The translations under genes and the position numbers were made by a program. Positions 1 to 7,279 of a stretch of DNA of 10,836 bases are shown here, piece after piece (positions within the stretch are counted from its first letter, which is position 1; each line of letters begins with the position of its first letter). Source of the stretch: Zygnema cylindricum (lineage: Eukaryota; Streptophyta; Zygnematophyceae; Zygnematales; Zygnemataceae); NCBI GenBank assembly GCA_037447655.1, contig JBBHKE010000153.1, positions 1-10,836 on the forward strand, written 5' to 3'. The notes below the pieces were generated by a model, which did no database searches, was not told the DNA's origin, and worked only from the letters and a program-made list of their open reading frames with translations.

Positions 1-936
1 TTGAATGAGAAAAGTTGGAGACAATAAAATATGTTTATTCCAAGTAAAGCTTTTAAAGTTGTCACTCAATTTGTTGACTTTTTTACACTGGAAAAACCAC
101 AGTAGCAAGGGCAGTAAAATACTAAAATTGTTTGAACTCTTACTGTACTTCAAATTGTGCTTTATATAGTACGTTCTGTTCTTACTGTACTTTTCCATAC
201 TTTTCCCGTTCCTTTTGTACTTTTACTTTCAGTAACCATTTCCCAAGGCACGTGCAATACTCGATTGTACCTAGAATTTTGTCAATATTCACCTGCGGAC
301 AAGATACAATCCGAAAATCCGGAACGCAATCTCAAAGCTCGGCTCTTTTGTCAGTACCGTACCGTACTGTACTTTTGGAATTTCGCCTTGTTCGTCAGGC
401 TCGGTTCCGTACGTACAGGTAGTGAAGATGGCATACAGTTCAGATTCTTACACACCAATCTAATTAAAGTAGCATCTTTTCATTCGATTAAAAATCTGAA
501 CAAGCCCTTTATAGACGACCAGATTGGCGAATTGGCAGGTTCAAAACGTGGTTGATATTTAATAGCGGCAAAAAGTATAAAGTATGACACTAATTTTAAT
601 GAGTATGCTACTAATTTTTTCAGTAAATAACAGAAAGAAGAAATATGATTGGCTTAAGAGACACAAAACTGACCATTGTCGTTAAAACACGCAAAAAGTG
701 TACTCACAATTTACCGTACAGAGCTACCTAGAAGACCGCGTGGCATCTTCATAGGATATTCTCACATTTTGTCCATTGAAACATGTACACGTGGTATCCA
801 TTCCTTCATAAATGGAACAGCTAGATACACATCCAGATCCGTCGCCACCTGTCACAGTTAGTGGAATAATTATGCAACGTGGCAGGTTTAGGAACTGACA
901 GATTTCAGATGCGCCACCAGCGCGACCAGAGTTTCA
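1..936. other. Gene-free, GTAC-rich stretch
   Basis: I see no convincing gene here. The longest open frame (157-555, plus) gives a cysteine- and phenylalanine-rich peptide with no recognisable motif and reads like translated AT-rich spacer. The striking feature is the density of the tetranucleotide GTAC: about 11 occurrences between 140 and 420, including a run around 350-380 where GTACC/GTACT units follow each other, and the decamer TTACTGTACT twice (near 142 and 182). A weak, imperfect direct repeat with ACTAATTTT lies near 586-620. No transposon ends could be paired in this stretch, so it may be the interior or edge of an old element, or host spacer. Confidence 0.4.
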
Positions 937-965
937 TATCGGAACATTCTTCCGAAGTTCCGATA
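937..965. repeat. Perfect 9-bp inverted repeat (hairpin)
   Basis: TATCGGAAC (937-945) pairs perfectly with GTTCCGATA (957-965) across an 11-base loop. It lies 22 bases before the left target-site duplication of the hAT-type element. There is no T-run after it, so I do not call a terminator; role unknown. Confidence 0.5.
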
Positions 966-995
966 ATTGATCCTTGGTAATTTCAGTGTTCCCGG

Positions 996-1586
996 CAGCG
1001 GTCGCAAAAGTCAAAATTTTACATAACCGAAACCGACCGTTTTTCTTTTTTTTAAATCTGAGTAACCGACGCCCGACCGGGTTATGTCACGCTCCAAAAT
1101 TGTTAACCGTTTTACGACCGGCGTTTACGAAAATAAAAGTTAACCGAAACTCGATTTCTCGCGACTAACCGTGCCGGCCCGTAACCGAAAAAGTACAACA
1201 TTACAACGATAATTGTTATTAGCGTTAATGTACTTTGCAATAATGTACGACGTATGAATAAGCCAACAATTACGATTTGTCGCGTTCTCTAAGATTTGCG
1301 AAAAAATGAATAGTGTTACTACCGTGTCAGATTTTGCGACGCTAATCATGATGTCACGTACTTCCACGATACCAAAGAGTACAAAATACAATAATGTTGG
1401 ATTGTATGGACAGTACAAAATTTTCATTTTTTTTTGTTTTTTTGTTAATCGACCGTAACCGACTTTTTTTTTTCTGGTGAATCAACCGACAGCAACCGCC
1501 CGGCCCCCGAAATTTGGCAACCGGATCCGTTCCGGATCCGGCGCAGGCGGTCGGTCACGGTTTCAATTGACCGTTTGCGACCTCTG
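996..1586. mobile_element. Non-autonomous hAT-type DNA transposon, 591 bp
   Basis: The ends are CAGCGGTCGCAAA on the left (996-1008) and, read inwards from the right end, CAGAGGTCGCAAA (complement of 1574-1586): 12 of 13 identical. They start with CAG and match the general hAT end pattern. The 8 bases outside are GTTCCCGG (988-995) and GTTCCCCG (1587-1594), an 8-bp target duplication with one mismatch; 8 bp is the hAT hallmark. Both subterminal zones (about 1020-1195 and 1445-1565) are crowded with AACCG/GACCG units, while the core (about 1197-1440) is AT-rich. Clustered short motifs in subterminal DNA are the transposase-binding sites in well-studied hAT elements such as maize Ac; that role here is inferred. 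No transposase is encoded: the 95-codon minus-strand frame at 1140-1427 shows no hAT dimerisation or RNase-H motif. Confidence 0.72.
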
Positions 1587-1775
1587 GTTCCCCGGTCAAC
1601 CAAATATCGTATGTTCCATCAAAAATGCTCGCACAAAGACAATACACCACAAATAAGTACATGTTTCGAACTTTTGACAGGTTTCTACATTCGCTGTAAA
1701 GAAGATATTATTGAATAACAAGCGACAGGTAAACCGTTTGGGTACAAATCTCGATTGAAGGGAAACAAAGAATTT

Positions 1776-2001
1776 ACTACACCGCGAATTGTTATTACCG
1801 TCAAGGTTTTTTTCGCCACTTAAAACATATTTTCTGCACACACACTTGTTGGATTCTCAATTTGAGACCGCCAATAGGAAGCTGAGAATCTTACCTTTCA
1901 ATCGCAACCGTGAGATCCACAATCCGACAAGTGTGTACGGAGAAAATATGTTTTAAGTGGCGAAAAAAAAAACTTGACGCTAATAACGATTCGCGGTGGT
2001 A
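1776..2001. mobile_element. Short hairpin element (MITE-like), superfamily unassigned
   Basis: A left arm at about 1776-1855 and a right arm at about 1921-2001 are reverse complements over roughly 80 bp at about 85% identity. They enclose a 65-base loop (1856-1920) that is unrelated to the arms. The outer ends are CACCGCGAAT on both sides, and the arms include the near-perfect block CGCCACTTAAAACATATTTT. Similarity stops sharply at the outside. Flanking duplications are unclear: TA-type and 3-bp options both fit poorly. This is the structure of a small terminal-inverted-repeat element; a transcribed hairpin is the other possibility. It has no coding capacity: the 81-codon minus-strand frame over the left arm (1596-1841) runs out of the element and looks fortuitous. 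Confidence 0.55.
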
Positions 2002-2286
2002 CCATTAAAGGAGCGAGATGAACAATTTCCACTAACTAAAAGATGGGGACTTAGGATACGTCCCCATTTATTAAAGTATCGACTTTAATCCGTCGTTTCA
2101 CCCAAAACGCATTTTCGTACGAGAAAAACTTTAGCTATACAAAAAAATCAATTCTTTAAAAGTACAGCAAACGCCAAGTTGATACTTTTAATATACTGCA
2201 TGTTTGTCGTCATGTGAACGCATTTTGGCGTTTTCCTTTTCTCGACCCACGGGCAAGAGAATCCAGCCAGTCAAAAAACTTTATCA

Positions 2287-2310
2287 AAAATCACCTCGCG
2301 AGGTGATTTT
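2287..2310. repeat. 24-bp perfect palindrome with CCTCGCGAGG core
   Basis: Each half is AAAATCACCTCG or its complement, with no central spacer. It lies about 233 bp inside the left end of element A. Its central 12 bases, ACCTCGCGAGGT, recur as the centre of the 32-bp palindrome at 3218-3249 in the neighbouring element. Confidence 0.85.
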
Positions 2311-2719
2311 AGGGAAAGTACCACCCAAACAACGAATGCGAAACAGCCCACGCACGCGCCACAAAAGTGGAAAAAAATTAGGACAAGGGAGAGTACTAGC
2401 TATTTTTCTCCCTGCCCGTCACGCGCATGTACGGAAAAGACGAGGATGTACGGAAAAAATCTGCAAGGGTCTCGCACCTCCACTTTCATTCGTGGATCCT
2501 CGGTAGAATTTTGCGTCGTAGTCGCCTCTCGTCTCTCCCTCTCACACTGTTGCTTTTATCTCACACTTTATAGAATGAGGCATGACAAAACTGGTATGAA
2601 ATGAAAGATATTCGAAAAATAACTCTTTTGACTACCTTTATGTATATTTTTATGGCAAGTAGAGCGAAAAAAGTAGAGAAAACGAAATCGGGTATCCATG
2701 GCCAAAAGTTATTGAATCT

Positions 2720-2900
2720 GTGACGTCGACGATGTCACAAGTGAGCGTGACGTCACAATTTTACAAAACTCTAATCACTTGCCTATGTCAAAAATTACAA
2801 AAATGTAGACGTGTACAATTGTTGTTGTTTTTGTTGGCGTCACCAATTTCGTTAGTCGTCATCAAACGTCACAAAGTTGTACCTACATATACAACCGTCA
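2720..2900. promoter_or_regulatory. Cluster of TGACGTC/GTCAC motifs inside element A
   Basis: TGACGTCG (2721) and TGACGTCA (about 2748) lie 27 bases apart, with GATGTCAC between them, followed by GCGTCACC, ACGTCAC and CCGTCAC up to 2900. TGACGTCA is the consensus for CREB/ATF-type bZIP factors in animals and fungi and related bZIPs in plants. Whether any factor binds here is unknown; in a transposon, repeated motifs near one end may equally be transposase-binding sites. No start site can be tied to it. Confidence 0.25.
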
Positions 2901-3217
2901 CATGTCAAAGTTCAAATTTTATTTTCGTACATAGGGACGCTTTTAAAAGTAGTACGGAACACTTCACTACAGTCCAAAGTACTTTTTCAAAGTATCGCTT
3001 ACATGGGGACATACCCTTAGGGTGAAGTTCCATTAGACGAAAAGTGAGGTTGCTTATAGAAAATCAGACCTCTCCGTACTACGCCATACGTCTTATTTTG
3101 TTTTTATGCGGAAAACAACATTACAAAGAATTTTGCTAATATTCTCCGAAATTATGGGAGTTAACAGTGACCGTTGGATATTTTTTCGCGAAGCATTCGC
3201 TTCAAAATTTTATGTAA

Positions 3218-3249
3218 TTGGTGATGTACCTCGCGAGGTACATCACCAA
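3218..3249. repeat. 32-bp perfect palindrome with CCTCGCGAGG core
   Basis: The left half TTGGTGATGTACCTCG (3218-3233) is followed directly by its exact complement (3234-3249). It lies about 198 bp inside the left end of element B. Only the central ACCTCGCGAGGT is shared with the palindrome at 2287-2310; the outer arms differ. Confidence 0.88.
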
Positions 3250-3394
3250 ATACAAAAAAAATCAAGCCGCGACAAGTTGGATAATGAGCATATGTGTCAA
3301 GATGGCAACCAACGGAAATCAAAAAATTTCGCACACGATATACACATTCAAAAATCCATCAGAAAATACAAACGAAATCTCGTAACGCACTTTT

Positions 3395-3450
3395 GTCACG
3401 CTATTTTTGTAAGCGCCCATTCGTCACCCTATTTCTGGCAACGCTCATTC
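3395..3450. repeat. Two 28-bp tandem units inside element B
   Basis: Units 3395-3422 and 3423-3450 match at 22 of 28 positions, both beginning GTCAC and ending CATTC. A third GTCA follows at 3451, but the match stops there. Old tandem duplication; no function assigned. Confidence 0.6.
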
Positions 3451-3623
3451 GTCATGCGTAAAAATAGGAACCCTAATAAAATGAGGTGGTATCTAACAAG
3501 GCGCCTGCAAAGAGTACAAAACTTGTGTTGAACGATGACCTGGTAGGCACGTACATGGTACGCCAATGAAGATTTTTGGACGGTGTGAAAAATCATTGAC
3601 GATTTTTAATATCAAATCTATAG

Positions 3624-3655
3624 CTACGTGGCACCACTCTTTTGGTACCACGTGG
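3624..3655. repeat. Imperfect hairpin with CACGTGG motif
   Basis: CTACGTGGCACC (3624-3635) and GGTACCACGTGG (3644-3655) pair at 10 of 12 positions across an 8-base loop. The right arm contains CACGTG, a common bHLH/bZIP site, but here it is simply part of the stem. Confidence 0.4.
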
Positions 3656-3813
3656 ATTACAGACTCTCCGCAATGGAATTTCGTTCAAAGTGTAGCATTT
3701 TGTAATGTTGGCCGTACAATTACAAAATGTCCTAATGGAACTTCACCCTTATACTAAGACCATTAAAAAAAATTGGCTAGAACTGACCAGCCAGAAAACC
3801 CAAGTTTTATAAC

Positions 3814-4192
3814 GGGAATTGATCATGACAATGACTGTTTTGGTTGCGCACAGTCACTTACGTCATTTTGTCAAATATTGTACGTTTGAAGTACATATTG
3901 GTACAAATAAAGTACCGCTGAGTACAAATTTGACGGTCAATCGGTTGGACAACTTTGACTTTAAAAATATTGTTTCAACCGCTTAAAAATTTGTCGCGCT
4001 TGCGGACGTCGACTGTCATAATAGAATTAGCAATTCACACGGCTAGCGAACGTTTACGGTAACAAAACTGCGGCAACCACATGTAAATAAAAGTGTTGCA
4101 GACAGTCACTTTTTGTCTTTAAGTGAGCTCCACGGTGAGAGCACTTAGCCGCAAAATTGAAATTTAATCGTGTAAGCGTTACATTGAACTTA
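3814..4192. repeat. Foldback element, outer part of left arm
   Basis: Pairs with 5210-5588 over its whole length with scattered substitutions and small indels. Landmarks found in both arms include GTGAGCTCCACGGTGAGAGC (4122-4141, with its exact complement in the right arm) and TGACTGTTTTGGTTGCGCAC at the outer end. Similarity to the right arm ends exactly at TTA 4190-4192 and resumes at TTA 4898-4900, which defines the insertion point of element C. Confidence 0.82.
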
Positions 4193-4897
4193 GAGCGTTG
4201 TTCCATTAGGCGCTCTCTGTAAACGTCAAAAATTCGTTTACTGAGGCGATCGTTCCATTGTGTCGGGTCAATAACCGACATTTGTTTTGCGTGGCATATT
4301 TTGATTGGTTCACATAATAGATGAATACGATTCTGGTAATCTTCAAAGAATCTCTGAGAGCAAATTGTGACCACATATTTGTACCAGCGAAAGGTAAAAA
4401 ATGACTTGTACGACGAATTGAATTAAATATGTACGGGCGGACTAAACGTAAGATATGTAAAAGCGTACGAAAATGTCAGAATGGTTAGCGGATACCAACA
4501 GAAGCGTGAAACAATATCTTCCGTCAAAGAATTTCTTGCGGCTTCCGGTGGCCTCGCATCCTCCCTGGCGGAAGGCACATGTCATATGCGACGTGTACCC
4601 ATCTGGTCGCGCAGTCGTCGTGGATATTTGTTCATTTTTCCACGAGGCACCACGGTATTCGTTCATGCGCTAAGAATTGACCTACTCCGGGTCACTTGTT
4701 GCGAACTGAAAGTGTCATACTACGGCGTATCCGATAATGCATCCGACGGTCCACGTTTACGCCCATAAACGTGGAGAATCAAATCCCTCATTCAGTAGTC
4801 TTGTTTTTCTGACATTTTATTTCTTTGGTACGGCACTGTACGAAACAGTACGGCTTTCAGTAAACAACGTCATTTTTTCCCTAATGGAACCTTGCCC
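4193..4897. mobile_element. PIF/Harbinger-type element C, 705 bp, nested in the foldback arm
   Basis: Flanked by TTA (4190-4192 and 4898-4900). Ends are GAGCGTTGTTCCATTAGG (4193-4210) and, inwards from the right, GGGCAAGGTTCCATTAGG: 14 of 18 identical, with the inner 11 bases perfect. The uninterrupted right arm of the host element (around 5200-5215) shows the empty site: a single TTA between sequences matching the two flanks. The interior around 4480-4775 is richer in GC than its surroundings and open in several frames (4473-4673 and 4481-4768 plus; 4442-4666 minus). It could be a captured fragment of host sequence, but I recognise no protein. The end motif GTTCCATTAG relates it to element B. 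Confidence 0.75.
4750..4775. repeat. Perfect 10-bp stem, 6-base loop, in element C
   Basis: TCCACGTTTA (4750-4759) pairs exactly with TAAACGTGGA (4766-4775). It sits at the end of the GC-richer core of element C, just after the frame ending near 4768. There is no T-run directly after it, so it is not called a terminator. Confidence 0.5.
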
Positions 4898-5038
4898 TTA
4901 GACGCAAATTGAAACGAAACCTCTTTTAAATAAACTGAACTACTGTAAGTTTTGTACGGAAATATTAAAACGCACTAAACAAAATTTTGCTGTCAATGTA
5001 ACAATGTTGACCTGTAGATAGTGTGGCTCGATTTTGTC

Positions 5039-5054
5039 GCGCGTGACGACGCGC
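5039..5054. repeat. GC-rich hairpin at the centre of the foldback element
   Basis: GCGCGT (5039-5044) and ACGCGC (5049-5054) pair perfectly across GACG. The midpoint between the inner ends of the two long arms (about 4985 and 5115) is near 5050, so this small hairpin sits almost exactly at the tip of the giant hairpin. Confidence 0.55.
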
Positions 5055-5114
5055 ATTATTTTCATTTTAATTTCGATTGATATTTTTATGCCGGTTCGTT
5101 TTATTGTAATGTAC

Positions 5115-5588
5115 AAAATTTATTTCGTTTTGTGCGTTTTAATATTTCCGTACAAGACTTTTAGTACTTTAGTAGTTTAGTTTAAATAGGTTTCGTTTCA
5201 CTTTGCGTCTAAGTTCAATGTAATGTTTACACGATTAAATTTCAATTTTGTGGCTAAGTGCTCTCACCGTGGAGCTCACTTAAAGACAAAAAGTGACTGT
5301 CTGCAACAGTTTTATTTACATGTGGTTGCCGCAGTTTTGTTGCCATAAACATCCGCCGGCCTTGTGAATTGCTAATTTTATTATGACGGTCGACGTCCGC
5401 AAGCGCGGCAAAATTTTAAGTGGTTGAAACAATATTTTGAAAGTCAAAGTTGTCCAACCGATAGACCGTCAAATTTGTACTCAGCGGTACTTTATTTGTA
5501 CCAATATGTACTTCAAAAGTACAATTTTTGACAAAATGACGTAAGTGACTGTGCGCAACCAAAACAGTCACCGTTATGATCAATTTCC
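5115..5588. repeat. Foldback element, uninterrupted right arm
   Basis: Reverse complement of 3814-4192 plus about 4898-4985. This arm lacks element C and so records the pre-insertion sequence. It contains the block GTGCGTTTTAATATTTCCGT (near 5134), matched by its complement near 4957 in the left arm. Confidence 0.8.
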
Positions 5589-5595
5589 TTTATAA

Positions 5596-5890
5596 TATAC
5601 AACATACCCCAAACACTATAAAAAACAGGGTCCCATACTCATCATCCAAAGGCTACGCTACGCTGATGACAACCAACTACGGAAATCATCAATATCAATT
5701 GACTAGTATTGTAAGAAGTCGCTAAGTCCATAACTTCATCTACCACCATATTGTGCTAAATAAAGCGCGAGCATGTGCTCACTAAGGGGCAACATGTTTT
5801 TGTTGGCAATAGAAAGTCGATAGGAGAGATGGGAGCTGGCTTCCAAATCCTCTCTCTCCAAAAGTATGATGGGCGCATTAGTGTCAAAAA
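5596..5890. other. Spacer with no supported gene
   Basis: Nothing convincing is seen. The plus-strand open frame that begins here (5775-6077) lies antisense to the nuclease-domain remnant at 5891-6115 and is treated as its shadow. On the minus strand, reading past the stop at 5891 gives no further family landmarks. Confidence 0.4.
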
Positions 5891-6115
5891 CTATGGAGTA
5901 ATTGTCTCTAAGGTCCCAAAGATTTCCAAAGCAAATGGTATGAGATTGTTCACAAGGTCGCTCCTGATTGTCCCTGTTTTAAAGCTCGGTACATCTCGAG
6001 CCCCCTGGCAAAATGCAATGTTTATATATTTAAGACCTGATGAGAGTATATTTGACACTTCACGTTTGACTTTATAGCCCATTTCTTTTCCCACGCCAGA
6101 TACTGAAATCTCAAA
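5891..6115 (-). pseudogene. Remnant of a restriction-like endonuclease domain (retroelement RT type)
   Basis: The stop-free minus-strand stretch contains GYKVKREVSNI (6047-6079), then YINIAFCQGA, then LIPFALEIFG (5915-5944). The gene relic at the right end of the window has, in the same order, GFSVRREVSHI, RINVVLLDGA and FIPMAVEIF. The first two blocks are spaced almost equally in both copies (7 against 5 residues). The gap before the third block is about 28 residues shorter here, implying a deletion or strong divergence. Only about 74 codons survive, with stops at both ends (TAG at 5891-5893; TAA upstream of 6115), and no zinc-binding or RT segment is visible around it. The first in-frame start-like codon is a GTG at 6094, not meaningful in a fragment. 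In this family the domain would cut target DNA during integration; this piece cannot be functional. Confidence 0.5.
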
Positions 6116-6398
6116 TTACATTATATTGAAGTTCATTCCCCACCATGTGAGCAACGACTAACGCGCATACATGGTCGTTTACCCAAGAGCAAAAATTTAC
6201 ACTAATTTACAAAATTCACACTATATGAAACGAACCAATGATGTGCTTCGACATTACATCTCTTGTATGATGTACGGTTTATGTTGAAATTCAAGTATTT
6301 TCTAGGTCTAGAGATTGTAAAATAAAAGGCAAAAAGGAGACAGTGACAGCCAGCCTCTAACTCTTCTCTCAAGTCCCCACACTTGTCGCAGTCACTGA
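6116..6398. other. Spacer with no supported gene
   Basis: AT-rich sequence. A 73-codon minus-strand frame (6202-6423) contains two CxxC- or CxC-like pairs, but no family could be named and it overlaps the coding-like plus-strand stretch that follows. A pyrimidine-rich run ending in CAG (about 6355-6390) could act as a splice acceptor for the plus strand; this is only a possibility. Confidence 0.3.
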
Positions 6399-6548
6399 AG
6401 ACTAGAGGAGGAGTTAGAGCCATGGCTGCCTAGACTGTCCAAAGAGGACAGGAAGGCCAATCTTGAAAGAGTTACAAAAGGTTTGACGGACCAGGGATTT
6501 GAGGCTGAGTACTTGTCGTCCGTCAAAGTAGCAGTTAGCATCTTATAA
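6399..6548 (+). pseudogene. Coding-like fragment, possible last exon, unrecognised
   Basis: A stop-free frame of 49 codons ends in TAA at 6546-6548. The peptide has charged, helix-like composition (stretches such as RLEEELEPWLPRLSKEDRKA and GLTDQGFEAEYL) unlike translated AT-rich spacer. It has no in-frame start, and an in-frame TGA lies just upstream (6396), so it would need splicing or be a relic. I do not recognise the family. A 10-bp perfect inverted repeat (6482-6491 with 6518-6527) falls within it. Confidence 0.28.
6482..6527. repeat. Perfect 10-bp inverted repeat
   Basis: TTTGACGGAC (6482-6491) and GTCCGTCAAA (6518-6527) pair exactly over a 26-base loop. It may be chance within coding-like sequence; no role assigned. 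Confidence 0.4.
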
Positions 6549-7039
6549 TTCTTGGACCAGTGCTAGGGTATATAGAGTTTGATAAATATTTATAAATACA
6601 CGCAGACTAGATCGTTTAATGGGAAGGAGATACGTAGTGCATAGATACAGTTTTAGATAGTACGGAGTACGGTTTTATGTATTATATGAAACGGATACCG
6701 CGCATTTGTTTGGACCGCGAAACAAATATCGCTTGTCTATTTTCAACAGCTAGAAATATATCCGGTTTTGATTGGACGGCCATGATAGGCGCCGTGATCA
6801 GAAATATGTACTTTTGGCGTTTTACGGTCATCGCCACGACAAGGGACACGTGGGGCGTCAACATTGGATTGCGGCAACACCGGAGATTACGCGAACAGAT
6901 CTGGATATGATATGTGTCGACATTTCGGCCATGTAGTACGATGGCCGTACAGAAAGTACACCGACACCTGTACTTTTCTATACGACAAAGTAATGTGATT
7001 GGTGCCGTACATCAGTAGATAGAGTTAAGAGAGAGATAG
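6549..7039. other. GTAC-rich spacer with no supported gene
   Basis: The 77-codon plus frame at 6677-6910 and its 60-codon antisense partner show no recognisable motif and are not called. GTAC is again frequent (about eight copies between 6660 and 7010, including AGTACGGAGTACGG). Small stems occur, such as GGCCAT with ATGGCC near 6930-6950. Possibly an old transposon whose ends I could not pair. Confidence 0.3.
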
Positions 7040-7279
7040 GACTTAGAAAATGTAGTAGGTAGCCGTTTCTCTCCGAGAGAGCTACTGTACAAAAGGTCAA
7101 CTTTGACCCTCCATAACTTATTGCTCAGGGGAGCAAATTCAGAGATTCTTTTTGTTGCTGACTCAAACAAGTCCAGGCTACACAAGGGTTTAGTTGGTCA
7201 GAGTTTTTGCTTGCCAGGGTGGCTACATTTATTAGGAAAAGCCAAAGTGGGTGAATGTGTCCAAATTCTCATATTATAA
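7040..7279 (+). pseudogene. Coding-like fragment without start codon, unrecognised
   Basis: This plus-strand frame stays open for 79 codons between TAG (7037-7039) and TAA (7277-7279) and has no ATG. Its composition is protein-like, for example SEILFVADSNKSRL followed by SFCLPGWLHLLGKAKVGE. The LFVADSNKSRL portion faintly resembles an NHL/beta-propeller blade (VAD..N.RI), but this is one short match and not a family call. It could be an exon or a decayed gene piece. It shares its frame with the stretch at 7424-7600; several stops lie between them. Confidence 0.3.

Larger units (their letters stand above)
2054..3016. mobile_element. Non-autonomous PIF/Harbinger-type element A, 963 bp
   Basis: Flanked by TTA on both sides (2051-2053 and 3017-3019), the 3-bp target duplication typical of PIF/Harbinger. 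The ends are GGATACGTCCCCATTTA (2054-2070) and, read inwards from the right, GGGTATGTCCCCATGTA (complement of 3000-3016): 14 of 17 identical. Similarity continues weakly into GTATC/GATAC just inside. The interior holds a 24-bp perfect palindrome (2287-2310) and a cluster of GTCAC/TGACGTC motifs (2720-2900). No DDE nuclease or Myb-like partner protein is visible: the 100-codon plus frame at 2204-2506 is basic and low in complexity. The right-hand TTA is also the left-hand TTA of the next element. Ends are diverged, so this insertion is probably older than the element at 3020. Confidence 0.65.
3020..3748. mobile_element. Non-autonomous PIF/Harbinger-type element B, 729 bp
   Basis: Perfect 17-bp terminal inverted repeats, GGGTGAAGTTCCATTAG at 3020-3036 and its complement at 3732-3748, flanked by TTA (3017-3019 and 3749-3751). 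Perfect ends and duplications suggest a relatively recent insertion. Inside are a 32-bp palindrome (3218-3249), two 28-bp tandem units (3395-3450), a 7-bp stem with a 6-base loop (3588-3607) and a longer imperfect hairpin (3624-3655). The 141-codon plus frame at 3106-3531 is rich in K, R, H, S and N. It crosses the palindrome and the tandem repeats and shows no transposase motif, so I do not call it a gene. The ends share GTTCCATTAG with element C at 4193. Confidence 0.78.
3814..5588. mobile_element. Foldback-type DNA element with ~470-bp arms, interrupted by element C
   Basis: The two ends are long inverted repeats. The left arm is 3814-4192 continued at about 4898-4985; the right arm is about 5115-5588 as one uninterrupted block. 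The outermost paired bases are GGGAATTGATCAT on the left and GGAAATTGATCAT (complement) on the right. The flanks are TTTATAA (3806-3812; one base from the paired end) and TTTATAA (5589-5595), a plausible 7-8 bp target duplication. Removing the 708 bp of element C and its duplicated TTA leaves about 1.07 kb, nearly all of it arm, with a 130-bp centre. The superfamily is uncertain: long-armed Mutator-like elements and foldback elements are the nearest comparison. It has no coding capacity; the 106-codon minus-strand frame at 4054-4374 is made by arm sequence joined to element C. Confidence 0.72.

Noticed and set aside
157-555. 132-codon plus-strand open frame
   Set aside because: Composition resembles translated AT- and GTAC-rich spacer, overlaps another frame, and shows no motif.
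2044-2069. Apparent 8-bp stem ATGGGGAC...GTCCCCAT
   Set aside because: It spans the left boundary of element A: one arm is flanking DNA and the other is the element's terminal repeat, so the pairing is probably accidental.
3106-3531. 141-codon frame inside element B as a possible transposase
   Set aside because: It runs through a palindrome and a tandem repeat, and no DDE or Myb-like motif is seen.
4054-4374. 106-codon minus-strand frame
   Set aside because: It crosses the junction between the nested element and the foldback arm, so it did not exist before the insertion and has no recognisable content.
5775-6077. 100-codon plus-strand frame
   Set aside because: Antisense to the nuclease-domain remnant, which has supporting motif matches; this frame has none.
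6677-6910. 77-codon plus-strand frame and its antisense partner
   Set aside because: Both strands are open for similar lengths, with no motif or context favouring either.
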